Notes under the pieces: generated by a model
Database searches by the model: none
What the model was told of the DNA's origin: nothing
Seen by the model: only the letters and a program-made list of their open reading frames with translations
From: Arthrobacter alkaliphilus
GTDB lineage: Bacteria; Actinomycetota; Actinomycetes; Actinomycetales; Micrococcaceae
DNA: 64,000 bases
NCBI RefSeq assembly: GCF_021483235.1
Contig: NZ_JAKEEC010000005.1
Location: forward strand, 1-64,000
Direction: 5' to 3'
Shown: positions 34,732 through 42,868 of the stretch, in pieces
Layout of the letters: each line of letters opens with the position of its first letter
How positions within the stretch are numbered: the stretch's first letter is position 1
Program-made: the position numbers and the translations under genes

Positions 34732-37527
34732 GTGAGCGAAACAACCAAACCGGACCCGGTTCCAGCGGCAACGCCAGCGGCAGCAACAACAACAGCCATC
34801 GCGACGGCCGCCACCCCCTCGGCAACAGCCAACCCAAGCACAGCGGGGGAGGGCCGGCCCCGGTTGCTGGTCCTGGACGGCCACTCCATGGCTTTCCGTG
34901 CCTTCTACGCCCTCCCGGCGGAAAACTTCTCCACCGCCAGGGGCCAGCACACCAACGCTGTCCATGGCTTCACGTCCATGCTGATCAACCTCATCAAGGA
35001 CCAAAAGCCCACGCACGTGGCTGTGGCATTCGACGTCTCTGACGACACCACGTTCCGCAAGGCCGAGTACAGCGAGTACAAGGGCGGACGGAACGCCACG
35101 CCGCCGGAGTTCCAGGGCCAGATCGGCCTCATTGCCAGGGTCATGGAAGCGTGGGGCATCAGGACTATCGCCCTCCCTGGCTATGAAGCCGACGACATCC
35201 TGGCCACGCTGGCCGCCCAGGGCGACGCCGCCGGCTATGAGGTCCTGCTTGTGTCGGGGGACCGGGACTCGTTCCAGCTCATTAACGACAACGTCTTTGT
35301 GCTCTACCCCAAGCAAGGCGTCAGCAACATCCCGAAGCTGGATGCAGCCGCCATCGAGGAGAAGTACTTCGTGGCTCCTTCCTACTACTCGGACCTCGCC
35401 GCTTTGGTGGGTGAGTCTGCGGACAACCTCCCTGGCGTACCCGGAGTGGGGCCCAAGACCGCCGCCAAGTGGATCAACCTATACGGCGGTCTGGACGGCA
35501 TCCTGGAGAACATTGACGCCATCGGCGGGAAGGTGGGCGGCGCGCTCCGGGAGAACCTGGAGAACGTGAAGCGCAACCGCCGGCTGAACCAGCTCTTGCG
35601 GGACCTCGAACTCCCCGTCACCCTTGAGGACCTCCACGAACCGCGCCCGGACCGGCAGGCCGTGGAGGCACTGTTCGACGAGCTTGAATTCCGGACCCTG
35701 CGGACGCGCCTCTTCGACCTGTACGGCGACGACACCGCCGGAGCGGCCCCGGACACCATCGAGGCCCCGGCATTCGCCACCCTCACCGATGCCGAGGGCC
35801 TGGAGGCGTTCTTCGCGGCAGGGGCCGGAATGCGCTCCGCCCTCGCCGTGCAACTGGTCCCCGGCCGGATCGGTGACGACGCCGGCGCCCTGGCCATCGT
35901 GCGCAACAACAGTGCCGGCTACGTCGAGCTTTCCGGCCTCGACGCGGCGGCCGAGTCCGTGCTGGCCAAATGGCTGCAGGATCCCGAAGAAGCCAAGGTC
36001 ATGCACGAGTTCAAAGACGCCCTCAAGGCTCTGCGCAACCGTGGGCTGGGGCTTGAAGGCGTCGTCGATGACACCGCCATCTCGGGCTACCTGATCCAGC
36101 CGGACCGCCGCAGTTACGAACTCGCCGAGCTCGCCCAGCACCACCTGAGGATCTCTGTTGCCACTCCCGTTGCGCAGACGGGTCAGCTTGAATTCGAACT
36201 GGGAGGCACTCCGGACCAGACAGCCACCGCGCTTGTCCAGCACGCCGCCGTCGTGCACGCGCTGAGCAAGCACTTCGAAAAGGAACTCGTCGAGCGCAAA
36301 GCCGACGCCCTCCTGACCACGCTCGAACTTCCGGTGGCCCGCGTCCTGGCGCACATGGAAATGTCCGGCATCGGAGTCTCGATGGAGCGGATGAACGAGC
36401 AGTTGGCAGACCTCGCCAAGGTCATCGACAACGCCCAGGAGCAGGCTTTCGCGGCCATCGGCCACGAGGTTAACCTCGGTTCGCCCAAGCAACTTCAGAC
36501 GGTCCTCTTCGACGAATTGGGCCTGCCCAAGACCAAGAAGATCAAGTCCGGCTACACCACCGACGCCGCCTCGTTGAAGGCACTCCTGGAGAAGACGGGC
36601 CACGAGTTCCTCGTCCAGCTCATGGCGCACAGGGAGTCGTCCAAGCTTGCCCAGATGGTGGAGACGCTCAAGAAGTCGGTTGCCGAGGACGGGCGTATCC
36701 ACACCACGTATGCCCAAAACATCGCGGCCACGGGACGCATCTCGTCCAACAATCCGAACTTGCAGAACATCCCCGTGCGCAGCGAGGAAGGGCGCCGGGT
36801 GCGCGGCATCTTCGTGGTCAGCGAAGGGTTCGAATGCTTGCTCTCGGCCGACTACTCGCAGATCGAAATGCGCATCATGGCCCACCTGTCCGGCGACGCG
36901 GGCCTCATCCAGGCCTACAAGGAAGGTGAGGACCTGCACCGCTACGTGGGTTCGCGCATCTTCAATGTGGCGCCTGAAGAGGTCAGCAGCGCCATGCGCT
37001 CGAAGGTCAAGGCAATGTCATACGGCCTCGCCTACGGTTTGACCTCCTTCGGACTCTCCAAGCAGTTGGAAATCTCCGTGGACGAAGCGCGGACGCTCAT
37101 GAAGGATTACTTCGACCGCTTCGGCGCCGTGCGCGACTACCTTCGCGGAGTGGTGGACCAGGCCAGGATCGACGGCTACACGGCCACCATCGAAGGCCGC
37201 CGGCGGTATCTGCCGGACCTGACCAGCACCAACCGGCAAGCGCGCGAAGCCGCCGAGCGCATTGCCTTGAACTCGCCCATCCAGGGATCCGCCGCCGACC
37301 TCATCAAGCGCGCCATGCTCGGTGTGTCCGCGGAGCTGGCAAGCCAGGGGCTCAAGTCCCGCATGCTCCTCCAAGTCCACGACGAATTGGTGCTGGAAGT
37401 CGCACACGGAGAACGGGAGGCCGTGGAGAAGCTCGTAGCCGCGCAGATGAGTGGCGCCGCCGACCTCAAGGTGCCGCTCGACGTCCAGATCGGCGTCGGA
37501 TCAAGCTGGTACGAGGCTGGCCACTAG
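34732..37527 (+). CDS. polA: DNA polymerase I
   Basis: A 931-residue family A polymerase for repair synthesis and RNA primer removal. After a low-complexity Thr/Ala/Pro N-terminus comes the 5'-3' exonuclease domain (LLVLDGHSMAFRAFYALP to about residue 320). The central 3'-5' exonuclease-like domain lacks the acidic exo motifs, so proofreading is probably absent, as in other actinobacteria. The polymerase domain has motif A (SADYSQIEMRIMAHLS), motif B (RSKVKAMSYGLAYGLTSFGLS) and motif C (QVHDELVLEV). GTG 34732 is chosen because relatives begin MSETTKP. It acts with UvrABC, all encoded within 30 kb. Confidence 0.97.
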   Translation: MSETTKPDPVPAATPAAATTTAIATAATPSATANPSTAGEGRPRLLVLDGHSMAFRAFYALPAENFSTARGQHTNAVHGFTSMLINLIKDQKPTHVAVAFDVSDDTTFRKAEYSEYKGGRNATPPEFQGQIGLIARVMEAWGIRTIALPGYEADDILATLAAQGDAAGYEVLLVSGDRDSFQLINDNVFVLYPKQGVSNIPKLDAAAIEEKYFVAPSYYSDLAALVGESADNLPGVPGVGPKTAAKWINLYGGLDGILENIDAIGGKVGGALRENLENVKRNRRLNQLLRDLELPVTLEDLHEPRPDRQAVEALFDELEFRTLRTRLFDLYGDDTAGAAPDTIEAPAFATLTDAEGLEAFFAAGAGMRSALAVQLVPGRIGDDAGALAIVRNNSAGYVELSGLDAAAESVLAKWLQDPEEAKVMHEFKDALKALRNRGLGLEGVVDDTAISGYLIQPDRRSYELAELAQHHLRISVATPVAQTGQLEFELGGTPDQTATALVQHAAVVHALSKHFEKELVERKADALLTTLELPVARVLAHMEMSGIGVSMERMNEQLADLAKVIDNAQEQAFAAIGHEVNLGSPKQLQTVLFDELGLPKTKKIKSGYTTDAASLKALLEKTGHEFLVQLMAHRESSKLAQMVETLKKSVAEDGRIHTTYAQNIAATGRISSNNPNLQNIPVRSEEGRRVRGIFVVSEGFECLLSADYSQIEMRIMAHLSGDAGLIQAYKEGEDLHRYVGSRIFNVAPEEVSSAMRSKVKAMSYGLAYGLTSFGLSKQLEISVDEARTLMKDYFDRFGAVRDYLRGVVDQARIDGYTATIEGRRRYLPDLTSTNRQAREAAERIALNSPIQGSAADLIKRAMLGVSAELASQGLKSRMLLQVHDELVLEVAHGEREAVEKLVAAQMSGAADLKVPLDVQIGVGSSWYEAGH

Positions 37528-37592
37528 CTCGTGCCAGGGGCCCTGCGCCGGGCCACGCCGCCGCGATGGTGGCGTGGCCCGGGCCGTCTGGC

Positions 37593-37598
37593 TAGGCT
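37593..37598 (+). promoter_or_regulatory. -10 element (TAGGCT), leaderless type
   Basis: TAGGCT is followed by CGGGAC and the GTG at 37605. Confidence 0.5.
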
Positions 37599-37604
37599 CG
37601 GGAC

Positions 37605-38909
37605 GTGGCTGATCCCAAGGAAACGAAAGAAAAATACACGATCAAGCGCTTCCGTTCGGTAGGCAAGGAGAACCCGGACTACGGACAAGCGCGTGACTGG
37701 CTCCGCGCCGTGGGCTTTGGCTTCCACGATGAGCAGCGAAGCGATGAGCTTGTCGATAAGATCCTCGCGATGTACCAGGCGGACAACCGCGAGTTGACTG
37801 GCGTCTATGTCAACGACGAACCTCCGTTGCACGCGCTCAACCCTGGATTTCCGGTGGCGACGTTCGGCACCTTGGAAAACAAGCTCAATGTTGGCTTCGG
37901 CCAGGAACTGCGGACGCGCCAGATCACGGCGGTCACCGTGCGGGGAACGCACCGGCGGAATGGAATCCTCCGGGGGATGATGACCGCAGACCTCGCCGAC
38001 GCCAAGGACGACGGCTTCGCCATGGCCGCCCTGACCGCATCCGAAGCGTCCATTTACGGCCGTTTCGGTTTCGGCGTCGCAACGTTCGAGCGGAGCATCA
38101 AGGTGGACACCGGTCCGAGGTTCCGCCTGCGGCATGAGCCCGTCGGCCGCGTGGAGATCGCCGATCCCCGAGTCCTCCTGCACCTTGCGCCCGAGGTTTT
38201 CGAACGTGTCCACCACCGTACGCCGGGGTCCATCGTGCGGCAGGACGCCTACCGGCACCAGGTGTCCGGCGCGATGAAGCGCGACGGCAGCGAAGACAAG
38301 GCCATCAAATGCGCGCTCCATTACGCACCGGACGGCACCATCGACGGATACGTCTCATACAAGTTCGCGGGCTGGGACACGAAGCCGTACACGGTGGAAA
38401 TCGTGGACCTCGTGGCCGCGAGCGATTCCGCGTACCTGGAACTGTGGCAGTTCCTGGGCAGCATCGATCTCGTCGAACAAGTCTCGTGGCCAGACGCTCC
38501 CGTGGAAGACCCCCTTGCGTGGGCGCTCGAAGACGGGCGGTGCATTGCGTCCTCCGACTACCGCGACATGCTGTGGTTGCGGGTCCTGGACGTCCCCGCG
38601 GCCTTGTCCGCCCGCCGTTTTGGCGCCGATGGACGGTTGGTCCTGGAGGTCCGGGACCCGCTCGGCTTCGCCGACGGTAGGTGGGAATTGACGTCCGAAG
38701 GCGGCGTTCCCACCATCAAGGAGGCAGAAGGAGGGAACCCTGACTTGAGGATGGACATCACCGATCTGGGTTCGGTCTATTTGGGGGCCGTCAATCCTGT
38801 AACCTTGGTTTCGGCTGGCCGGATCCGCGAGCACACTCCAGGAGCTGCGCTGATTGCCCGGAACATGTTCGCCGTCGAACGTCCAGCCCACTGCCTGACG
38901 CACTTCTAG
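37605..38909 (+). CDS. Eis-type GNAT N-acetyltransferase
   Basis: A 434-residue protein with the three-part plan of Eis. It has an N-terminal GNAT domain with the acetyl-CoA loop VTVRGTHRRNGILRGMM and TASEASIYGRFGFG, a second GNAT-like domain (about residues 200-310), and an SCP2-like C-terminal domain. The protein ends in a free carboxylate Phe (THF), the residue that takes part in catalysis in Eis-type enzymes. Eis proteins acetylate amines, including aminoglycosides, at several positions; the natural substrate is not known here. Confidence 0.9.
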   Translation: MADPKETKEKYTIKRFRSVGKENPDYGQARDWLRAVGFGFHDEQRSDELVDKILAMYQADNRELTGVYVNDEPPLHALNPGFPVATFGTLENKLNVGFGQELRTRQITAVTVRGTHRRNGILRGMMTADLADAKDDGFAMAALTASEASIYGRFGFGVATFERSIKVDTGPRFRLRHEPVGRVEIADPRVLLHLAPEVFERVHHRTPGSIVRQDAYRHQVSGAMKRDGSEDKAIKCALHYAPDGTIDGYVSYKFAGWDTKPYTVEIVDLVAASDSAYLELWQFLGSIDLVEQVSWPDAPVEDPLAWALEDGRCIASSDYRDMLWLRVLDVPAALSARRFGADGRLVLEVRDPLGFADGRWELTSEGGVPTIKEAEGGNPDLRMDITDLGSVYLGAVNPVTLVSAGRIREHTPGAALIARNMFAVERPAHCLTHF

Positions 38910-38951
38910 GCACATCTCCAACCACGCACACGTTCTACAGAAGAGGATTCC

Positions 38952-39884
38952 ATGGGGGAATTCCAGCCGGGGGGCCACTCCGCCGGCCCATCAGGGCTGC
39001 TGCGCCGCCGGTCCTTGCTGGCGGCCGCCGCCGGCCTCGCGATGACCGGCCTGGCCGCTTGCGCCCAGGAACCGGCAGCCGCCCCCGTGCCAAGCCCCTC
39101 GGCGCCTTCAACGCCCGTAGTGAAAGACCCGCCCCACAATGCGGTGGCACCCGAAACGCGGCCCGCGCGGCCGTCGAAATCCCAGGTTGTAGCTGAGTTC
39201 TCGGCGCGCAAGCCCGTCGAATGGGGTCTTGATGTCAAAGGCGTGATCTCCAAAACGGATTCTCCGCACGCGGTTTTGACCTTCGATGCTTGCGGTGGCC
39301 CGCAGGGGTCGGAGTGCGATCAACGATTGCTCCAGACGCTCCGCAAGCTCAACGTTCCGGCCACCCTTTTCGTCAACGGCCGGTGGATCTCGGCCAATCC
39401 CGGGTTGGCGGCCGAACTCGCGGCCGATCCTTTGTTCGAGCTCGGAAACCACGGCTTTCGGCACCAGCCCTTGTCGGTCAACGGGCGCGCCGCATACGGC
39501 ATCCCCGGCACGGCCAACGCCGGCGAGGTATACGACGAAATCATGGCCAACCAGGACGCCCTGGAGCGGCTCTCCGGCAAGGCCCCCCGCTTTTTCCGGT
39601 CCGGAACCGCCTACTATGACGACGTTGCCGCGGCGATCACCAACGCCGTCGGGCTGGTCCCCGTCAGCTTCACGGTGAACGGCGACGGCGGGGCAACCTT
39701 CCCCGCCGCGACGGTCGCGGCCGAAGTGGGGAAAATTGCCGCGGGACGCGGCGCCGGCCAGATTGTGATCTCGCATTTCAACCGGCCCGCCGGCGGCACC
39801 GCAGATGGATTTGCCCGTGCGCTTCCGGGCCTCCTGGACCGTGGCGTAACGTTCGCCCGGCTTGGTGACACGCTGCCGCTTTGA
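38952..39884 (+). CDS. Polysaccharide deacetylase-like lipoprotein
   Basis: An exported protein of 310 aa. The signal LLRRRSLLAAAAGLAMTGLAAC has a lipobox ending at Cys37 and a twin-arginine-like start. A proline-rich linker leads to a NodB-type domain with AVLTFDACGGP, ELGNHGFRHQPL (the His pair of motif 2), PRFFRSGTAYYDD and QIVISHFNRPAGG. In motif 1 the usual TFDDG is TFDACGG, so one metal-binding Asp is replaced by Ala. Activity on peptidoglycan or another glycan is therefore uncertain. ATG 38952 has AGAGGATTCC upstream. Confidence 0.83.
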   Translation: MGEFQPGGHSAGPSGLLRRRSLLAAAAGLAMTGLAACAQEPAAAPVPSPSAPSTPVVKDPPHNAVAPETRPARPSKSQVVAEFSARKPVEWGLDVKGVISKTDSPHAVLTFDACGGPQGSECDQRLLQTLRKLNVPATLFVNGRWISANPGLAAELAADPLFELGNHGFRHQPLSVNGRAAYGIPGTANAGEVYDEIMANQDALERLSGKAPRFFRSGTAYYDDVAAAITNAVGLVPVSFTVNGDGGATFPAATVAAEVGKIAAGRGAGQIVISHFNRPAGGTADGFARALPGLLDRGVTFARLGDTLPL

Positions 39885-39910
39885 CCCTCCTTGAGGCAAA
39901 CGACTAGAAT
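39881..39910 (+). promoter_or_regulatory. rpsA promoter
   Basis: TTGACC (39881-39886) and TAGAAT (39905-39910) are 18 bases apart. The -35 overlaps the stop codon of the preceding gene. Transcription would start near 39917, leaving a leader of about 135 bases with self-complementary segments such as CCGTG and CACGG around 39977-40002. Confidence 0.6.
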
Positions 39911-40051
39911 GAACGGGCGCGTACTGCGTGCGCGTAAATTTACAATCCACCATTCAGGATGACCCGGCGATTTGCCGTGTCCTGCGGACCGGGCACGGAA
40001 AGCGGGCGGTTTGCCTGACCGATACTCTATCCACAACGGAGCCCCTACTAC

Positions 40052-41527
40052 ATGACCATCACCTCCACCGAGAAGCCCGGTACCCCCGTAGTCGCGATCA
40101 ACGACATCGGTACCGCTGAGGACTTCCTCGCAGCTGTCGACGCCACCATCAAATACTTCAACGACGGAGACCTCGTCGAAGGTACCGTCGTCAAGGTCGA
40201 CCGCGACGAAGTTCTGCTCGACATCGGTTACAAGACCGAAGGTGTCATCCCTTCCCGCGAGCTTTCCATCAAGCACGACGTTGACCCCGGGGATGTCGTC
40301 TCCGTCGGCGATCAGGTCGAAGCCCTGGTGCTCACCAAGGAAGACAAAGAAGGCCGACTGATCCTCTCCAAGAAGCGTGCTCAGTACGAGCGTGCCTGGG
40401 GCGACATCGAGAAGGTCAAGGAAGAAGACGGTGTTGTCACCGGTACCGTCATCGAGGTTGTCAAGGGTGGCCTTATCCTCGACATCGGCCTGCGTGGCTT
40501 CCTGCCCGCATCCCTCGTCGAGATGCGCCGCGTCCGCGACCTTGCTCCGTACATCGGCCAGCAGATCGAAGCCAAGATCATCGAACTGGACAAGAACCGC
40601 AACAACGTTGTTCTTTCCCGCCGTGCATGGCTCGAGCAGACCCAGTCCGAGGTTCGCTCCACGTTCCTCAACAAGCTGGAAAAGGGCCAGGTTCGTCCCG
40701 GCGTCGTTTCCTCCATCGTCAACTTCGGTGCATTCGTGGACCTTGGCGGCGTAGACGGCCTGGTTCACGTTTCCGAGCTGTCCTGGAAGCACATCGACCA
40801 CCCGTCCGAGGTTGTCGAGGTTGGCCAGGAAGTCACCGTCGAGGTTCTCGAAGTGGATCTGGACCGCGAGCGCGTGTCCCTGTCCCTCAAGGCCACGCAG
40901 GAAGACCCGTGGCAGACCTTCGCCCGCACCCACGCCCTCGGCCAGGTTGTTCCGGGTAAGGTCACCAAGCTGGTTCCGTTCGGTGCGTTCGTTCGCGTCG
41001 AAGACGGCATCGAAGGCCTCGTCCACATCTCCGAGCTGGCTGTGCGCCACGTTGAGCTTGCTGAGCAGGTTGTCTCCGTTGGCGACGAGCTCTTCGTCAA
41101 GGTCATCGACATCGACCTCGAGCGCCGCCGCATCTCCCTCTCCCTCAAGCAGGCTAACGAGGGCGTTGACGCTGACAGCACCGAGTTCGACCCGGCTCTG
41201 TACGGCATGGCCGCTGAGTACGACGAAGAGGGCAACTACAAGTACCCTGAGGGCTTCGACCCCGAGTCGAACGAATGGCTCGAGGGCTACGAGACGCAGC
41301 GCGCCGCTTGGGAGCAGCAGTACGCTGACGCCCAGGCTCGTTGGGAAGCCCACAAGAAGCAGGTTTCCCAGCACGCTGCTGACGACGCCGCTGCTGCCGC
41401 TTCCGGCGAGGGCGACTCCGGCGCCACCAGCTACTCCTCCGAGCCGGCTGCCACCGAGTCCAACGCGGGCACCCTGGCATCCGACGAGGCCCTCGCAGCT
41501 CTGCGCGAGAAGCTGACCGGCAACTAA
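40052..41527 (+). CDS. rpsA: 30S ribosomal protein S1
   Basis: An acidic RNA-binding protein of 491 aa that helps mRNA bind to the 30S subunit. Four S1 domains are visible, beginning near GTVVKVDRDEVLLDIGYKTEG, GTVIEVVKGGLILDIGLRGFLP, GVVSSIVNFGAFVDLGGVDGLVHVSELSW and GKVTKLVPFGAFVRVEDGIEGLVHISELA. The alanine/glutamate-rich tail is typical of the short actinobacterial S1. Codon use is strongly biased to a few codons, as expected of a highly expressed gene. It is followed by an intrinsic terminator. Confidence 0.97.
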   Translation: MTITSTEKPGTPVVAINDIGTAEDFLAAVDATIKYFNDGDLVEGTVVKVDRDEVLLDIGYKTEGVIPSRELSIKHDVDPGDVVSVGDQVEALVLTKEDKEGRLILSKKRAQYERAWGDIEKVKEEDGVVTGTVIEVVKGGLILDIGLRGFLPASLVEMRRVRDLAPYIGQQIEAKIIELDKNRNNVVLSRRAWLEQTQSEVRSTFLNKLEKGQVRPGVVSSIVNFGAFVDLGGVDGLVHVSELSWKHIDHPSEVVEVGQEVTVEVLEVDLDRERVSLSLKATQEDPWQTFARTHALGQVVPGKVTKLVPFGAFVRVEDGIEGLVHISELAVRHVELAEQVVSVGDELFVKVIDIDLERRRISLSLKQANEGVDADSTEFDPALYGMAAEYDEEGNYKYPEGFDPESNEWLEGYETQRAAWEQQYADAQARWEAHKKQVSQHAADDAAAAASGEGDSGATSYSSEPAATESNAGTLASDEALAALREKLTGN

Positions 41528-41560
41528 TTGCCACTGGCCCGGTTTTCCAGGCCTGATTGA

Positions 41561-41607
41561 AGCGGCCCCTGCGATTCATTCACGAATCGCAGGGGCTGCT
41601 TTGTTTT
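41561..41607 (+). terminator. Intrinsic terminator after rpsA
   Basis: A 17-base stem (AGCGGCCCCTGCGATTC pairs with 41584-41600 with one G-U) closes a 6-base loop and is followed by TTTGTTTT. Confidence 0.9.
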
Positions 41608-41613
41608 CCAAAC

Positions 41614-41668
41614 GCGGGGTCACTTACGGCCCATTCCGGTGCTTCGGATGGGCCGTAAGTGACCCCGC
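41614..41668. repeat. REP-like long palindrome
   Basis: Perfect 21-base arms, 41614-41634 and 41648-41668, begin GCGGGGTCACTTACGG and flank a 13-base centre that itself pairs as CCG/CGG. It stands seven bases after the rpsA terminator and has no U tract. The form is that of a repetitive extragenic palindrome; a genome search is needed to show repetition. Confidence 0.55.
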
Positions 41669-41692
41669 CTTTAACCCGGCGCAGCTAACTAA

Positions 41693-41760
41693 CTGATAAC
41701 GATCTATCAGATAGGTCCCACCTGTTATTCGAGATCCGCTAATCTCCGATTGGTAACCAA
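41693..41760. promoter_or_regulatory. Cluster of small palindromes before a small membrane gene
   Basis: CTGATA and TATCAG flank six bases at 41693-41710. GAGAT and ATCTC are paired around 41731-41746. TTGGTAACCAA lies at 41750-41760. Three spaced palindromes in 70 bases suggest regulator-binding sites upstream of the gene at 41803. Confidence 0.35.
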
Positions 41761-41802
41761 CGGCCCCGGAGTGGTCTCGTGCGGATGGGTGTGATCAGAC
41801 TT

Positions 41803-41991
41803 ATGAACCCCTTGGTTCCTACTTTTCCTGAGGCAGTACTTTCTTTTGCTCCGCTGGCTTTCCTCTTGCTGGCAGCTCTGGCCATCATCACGTTCTACGT
41901 CATCAAGTTGTTCCGAAGGGCAGGATCCAGGGCGCTCCCGCCGGGCTCAGACGGCATGACCGCATCGCGGAATGACCACGATCTGAAATAG
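41803..41991 (+). CDS. Small single-pass membrane protein, 62 aa
   Basis: Starts MNPLVPTFPEAVLSFAPLAFLLLAALAI as one hydrophobic helix, followed by a basic stop-transfer stretch KLFRRAGSR and a polar tail. No family recognised. Its elaborate upstream region suggests a regulated gene. GTG 41788 is an alternative start adding five residues. Confidence 0.5.
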   Translation: MNPLVPTFPEAVLSFAPLAFLLLAALAIITFYVIKLFRRAGSRALPPGSDGMTASRNDHDLK

Positions 41992-42066
41992 GCCGTTTGC
42001 CGGTTCAATGACTAATCCACCATGGGTTCCACCCCGCACAGCGCGCCCGATACCAGTGACACCCAC

Positions 42067-42145
42067 GGACATGCCCCTCCTTGCCAGCCTGGACTGGACA
42101 TATGCCCATTAAGTCCACTGCTCGCGACCAGAGGAGGGCATGTCC
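42067..42145. repeat. Long imperfect inverted repeat
   Basis: GGACATGCCCCTCCT at 42067-42081 pairs with AGGAGGGCATGTCC at 42132-42145, with one bulged C. The 50-base interior contains another pair, GGACT and AGTCC. It ends 11 bases from the yigZ stop, so it may act as its transcription end or be a repeated extragenic element. Confidence 0.5.
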
Positions 42146-42156
42146 CCGCGGAAAGG

Positions 42157-42846
42157 TCAGCCCTGGAGGTCCACCCACTCCGTTCCGCGCAGGTGGAGCT
42201 CCGAGGTGCCGCCCGTCATGGCCGCGAGGCGCTCGACGGCGTCGTCGATTGACGCCTGGTCATCAGGCAAGGCCAAGCGCAGGATGGTTTCTGCGGGTTC
42301 GTAGCTTGCGGCGCCCATGACGTAGCCCGCGGTGCGCAGCTCGTTTTCGAGCCTTCCGGCGGCGTGGTGGGCCACGGCGATATCGCAAATCCGCAAGCGT
42401 CGCCGCTGAACCAGGGGAGCGGCGTCCAACGCCGCCGAGACTGACTCGGAGTATGCACGGACCAGTCCGCCCGCGCCCAGGAGGATCCCGCCGAAATAGC
42501 GTACGACGACGGCACTCACGTCGCTGAGGTCGCTCACCCCGGGCTGTGTCTCGCGTCTGATGAGCGCCTCAAGCATGGGGATGCCGGCAGTTCCGGAAGG
42601 CTCGCCGTCGTCGTTTGATCGCTGGATGCTCCGGTCCGGGCCGAGGACGAATGCCGAGCAATGGTGCCGGGCATCGTGGAATTCCTTGCGCAGCTCCGCA
42701 ACCAGGGCGCGGGCGGCGTCTTCGTCGGGAACGCGGCGCAGCACGGTAATGAAGCGCGAACGCCTGATCTCCAGTTCGTGGCGGAAATCGCTTCCGGGCG
42801 CCAACGTTGTGTACGCGGTCGCCCGGCTTTCTTCCTGTTCTGCCAC
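42157..42846 (-). CDS. yigZ: YigZ/IMPACT-family protein
   Basis: A 229-residue protein of the UPF0029/IMPACT family. The signature block HHCSAFVLGPDRSIQRSNDDGEPSGTAGIPMLEAL is followed by VVVRYFGGILLGAGGLVRAYSESV, then a ferredoxin-like C-terminal domain. Family members bind nucleic acid or ribosomes; the bacterial role is unclear. GTG 42846 is the start. It is divergent from coaE, and the two -10 elements overlap. Confidence 0.9.
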   Translation of the reverse strand: MAEQEESRATAYTTLAPGSDFRHELEIRRSRFITVLRRVPDEDAARALVAELRKEFHDARHHCSAFVLGPDRSIQRSNDDGEPSGTAGIPMLEALIRRETQPGVSDLSDVSAVVVRYFGGILLGAGGLVRAYSESVSAALDAAPLVQRRRLRICDIAVAHHAAGRLENELRTAGYVMGAASYEPAETILRLALPDDQASIDDAVERLAAMTGGTSELHLRGTEWVDLQG

Positions 42847-42852
42847 CGACCC

Positions 42853-42862
42853 AGTCTAGTGT
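42853..42862. promoter_or_regulatory. Overlapping divergent -10 elements of yigZ and coaE
   Basis: On the minus strand TAGACT (42853-42858) is followed by GGGTCG and the yigZ GTG. On the plus strand TAGTGT (42857-42862) is followed by GGAGGG and the coaE GTG at 42869. The two hexamers share two bases, and both transcripts would be leaderless. Confidence 0.55.
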
Positions 42863-42868
42863 GGAGGG

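Noticed and set aside
35479-36939. 486-codon open frame antisense to polA
   Set aside because: It lies wholly inside the polymerase gene and its translation matches no family I know.
39614-41374. 586-codon open frame antisense to rpsA and the deacetylase-like gene
   Set aside because: It mirrors the biased codons of rpsA and spans two real genes; no recognisable protein.
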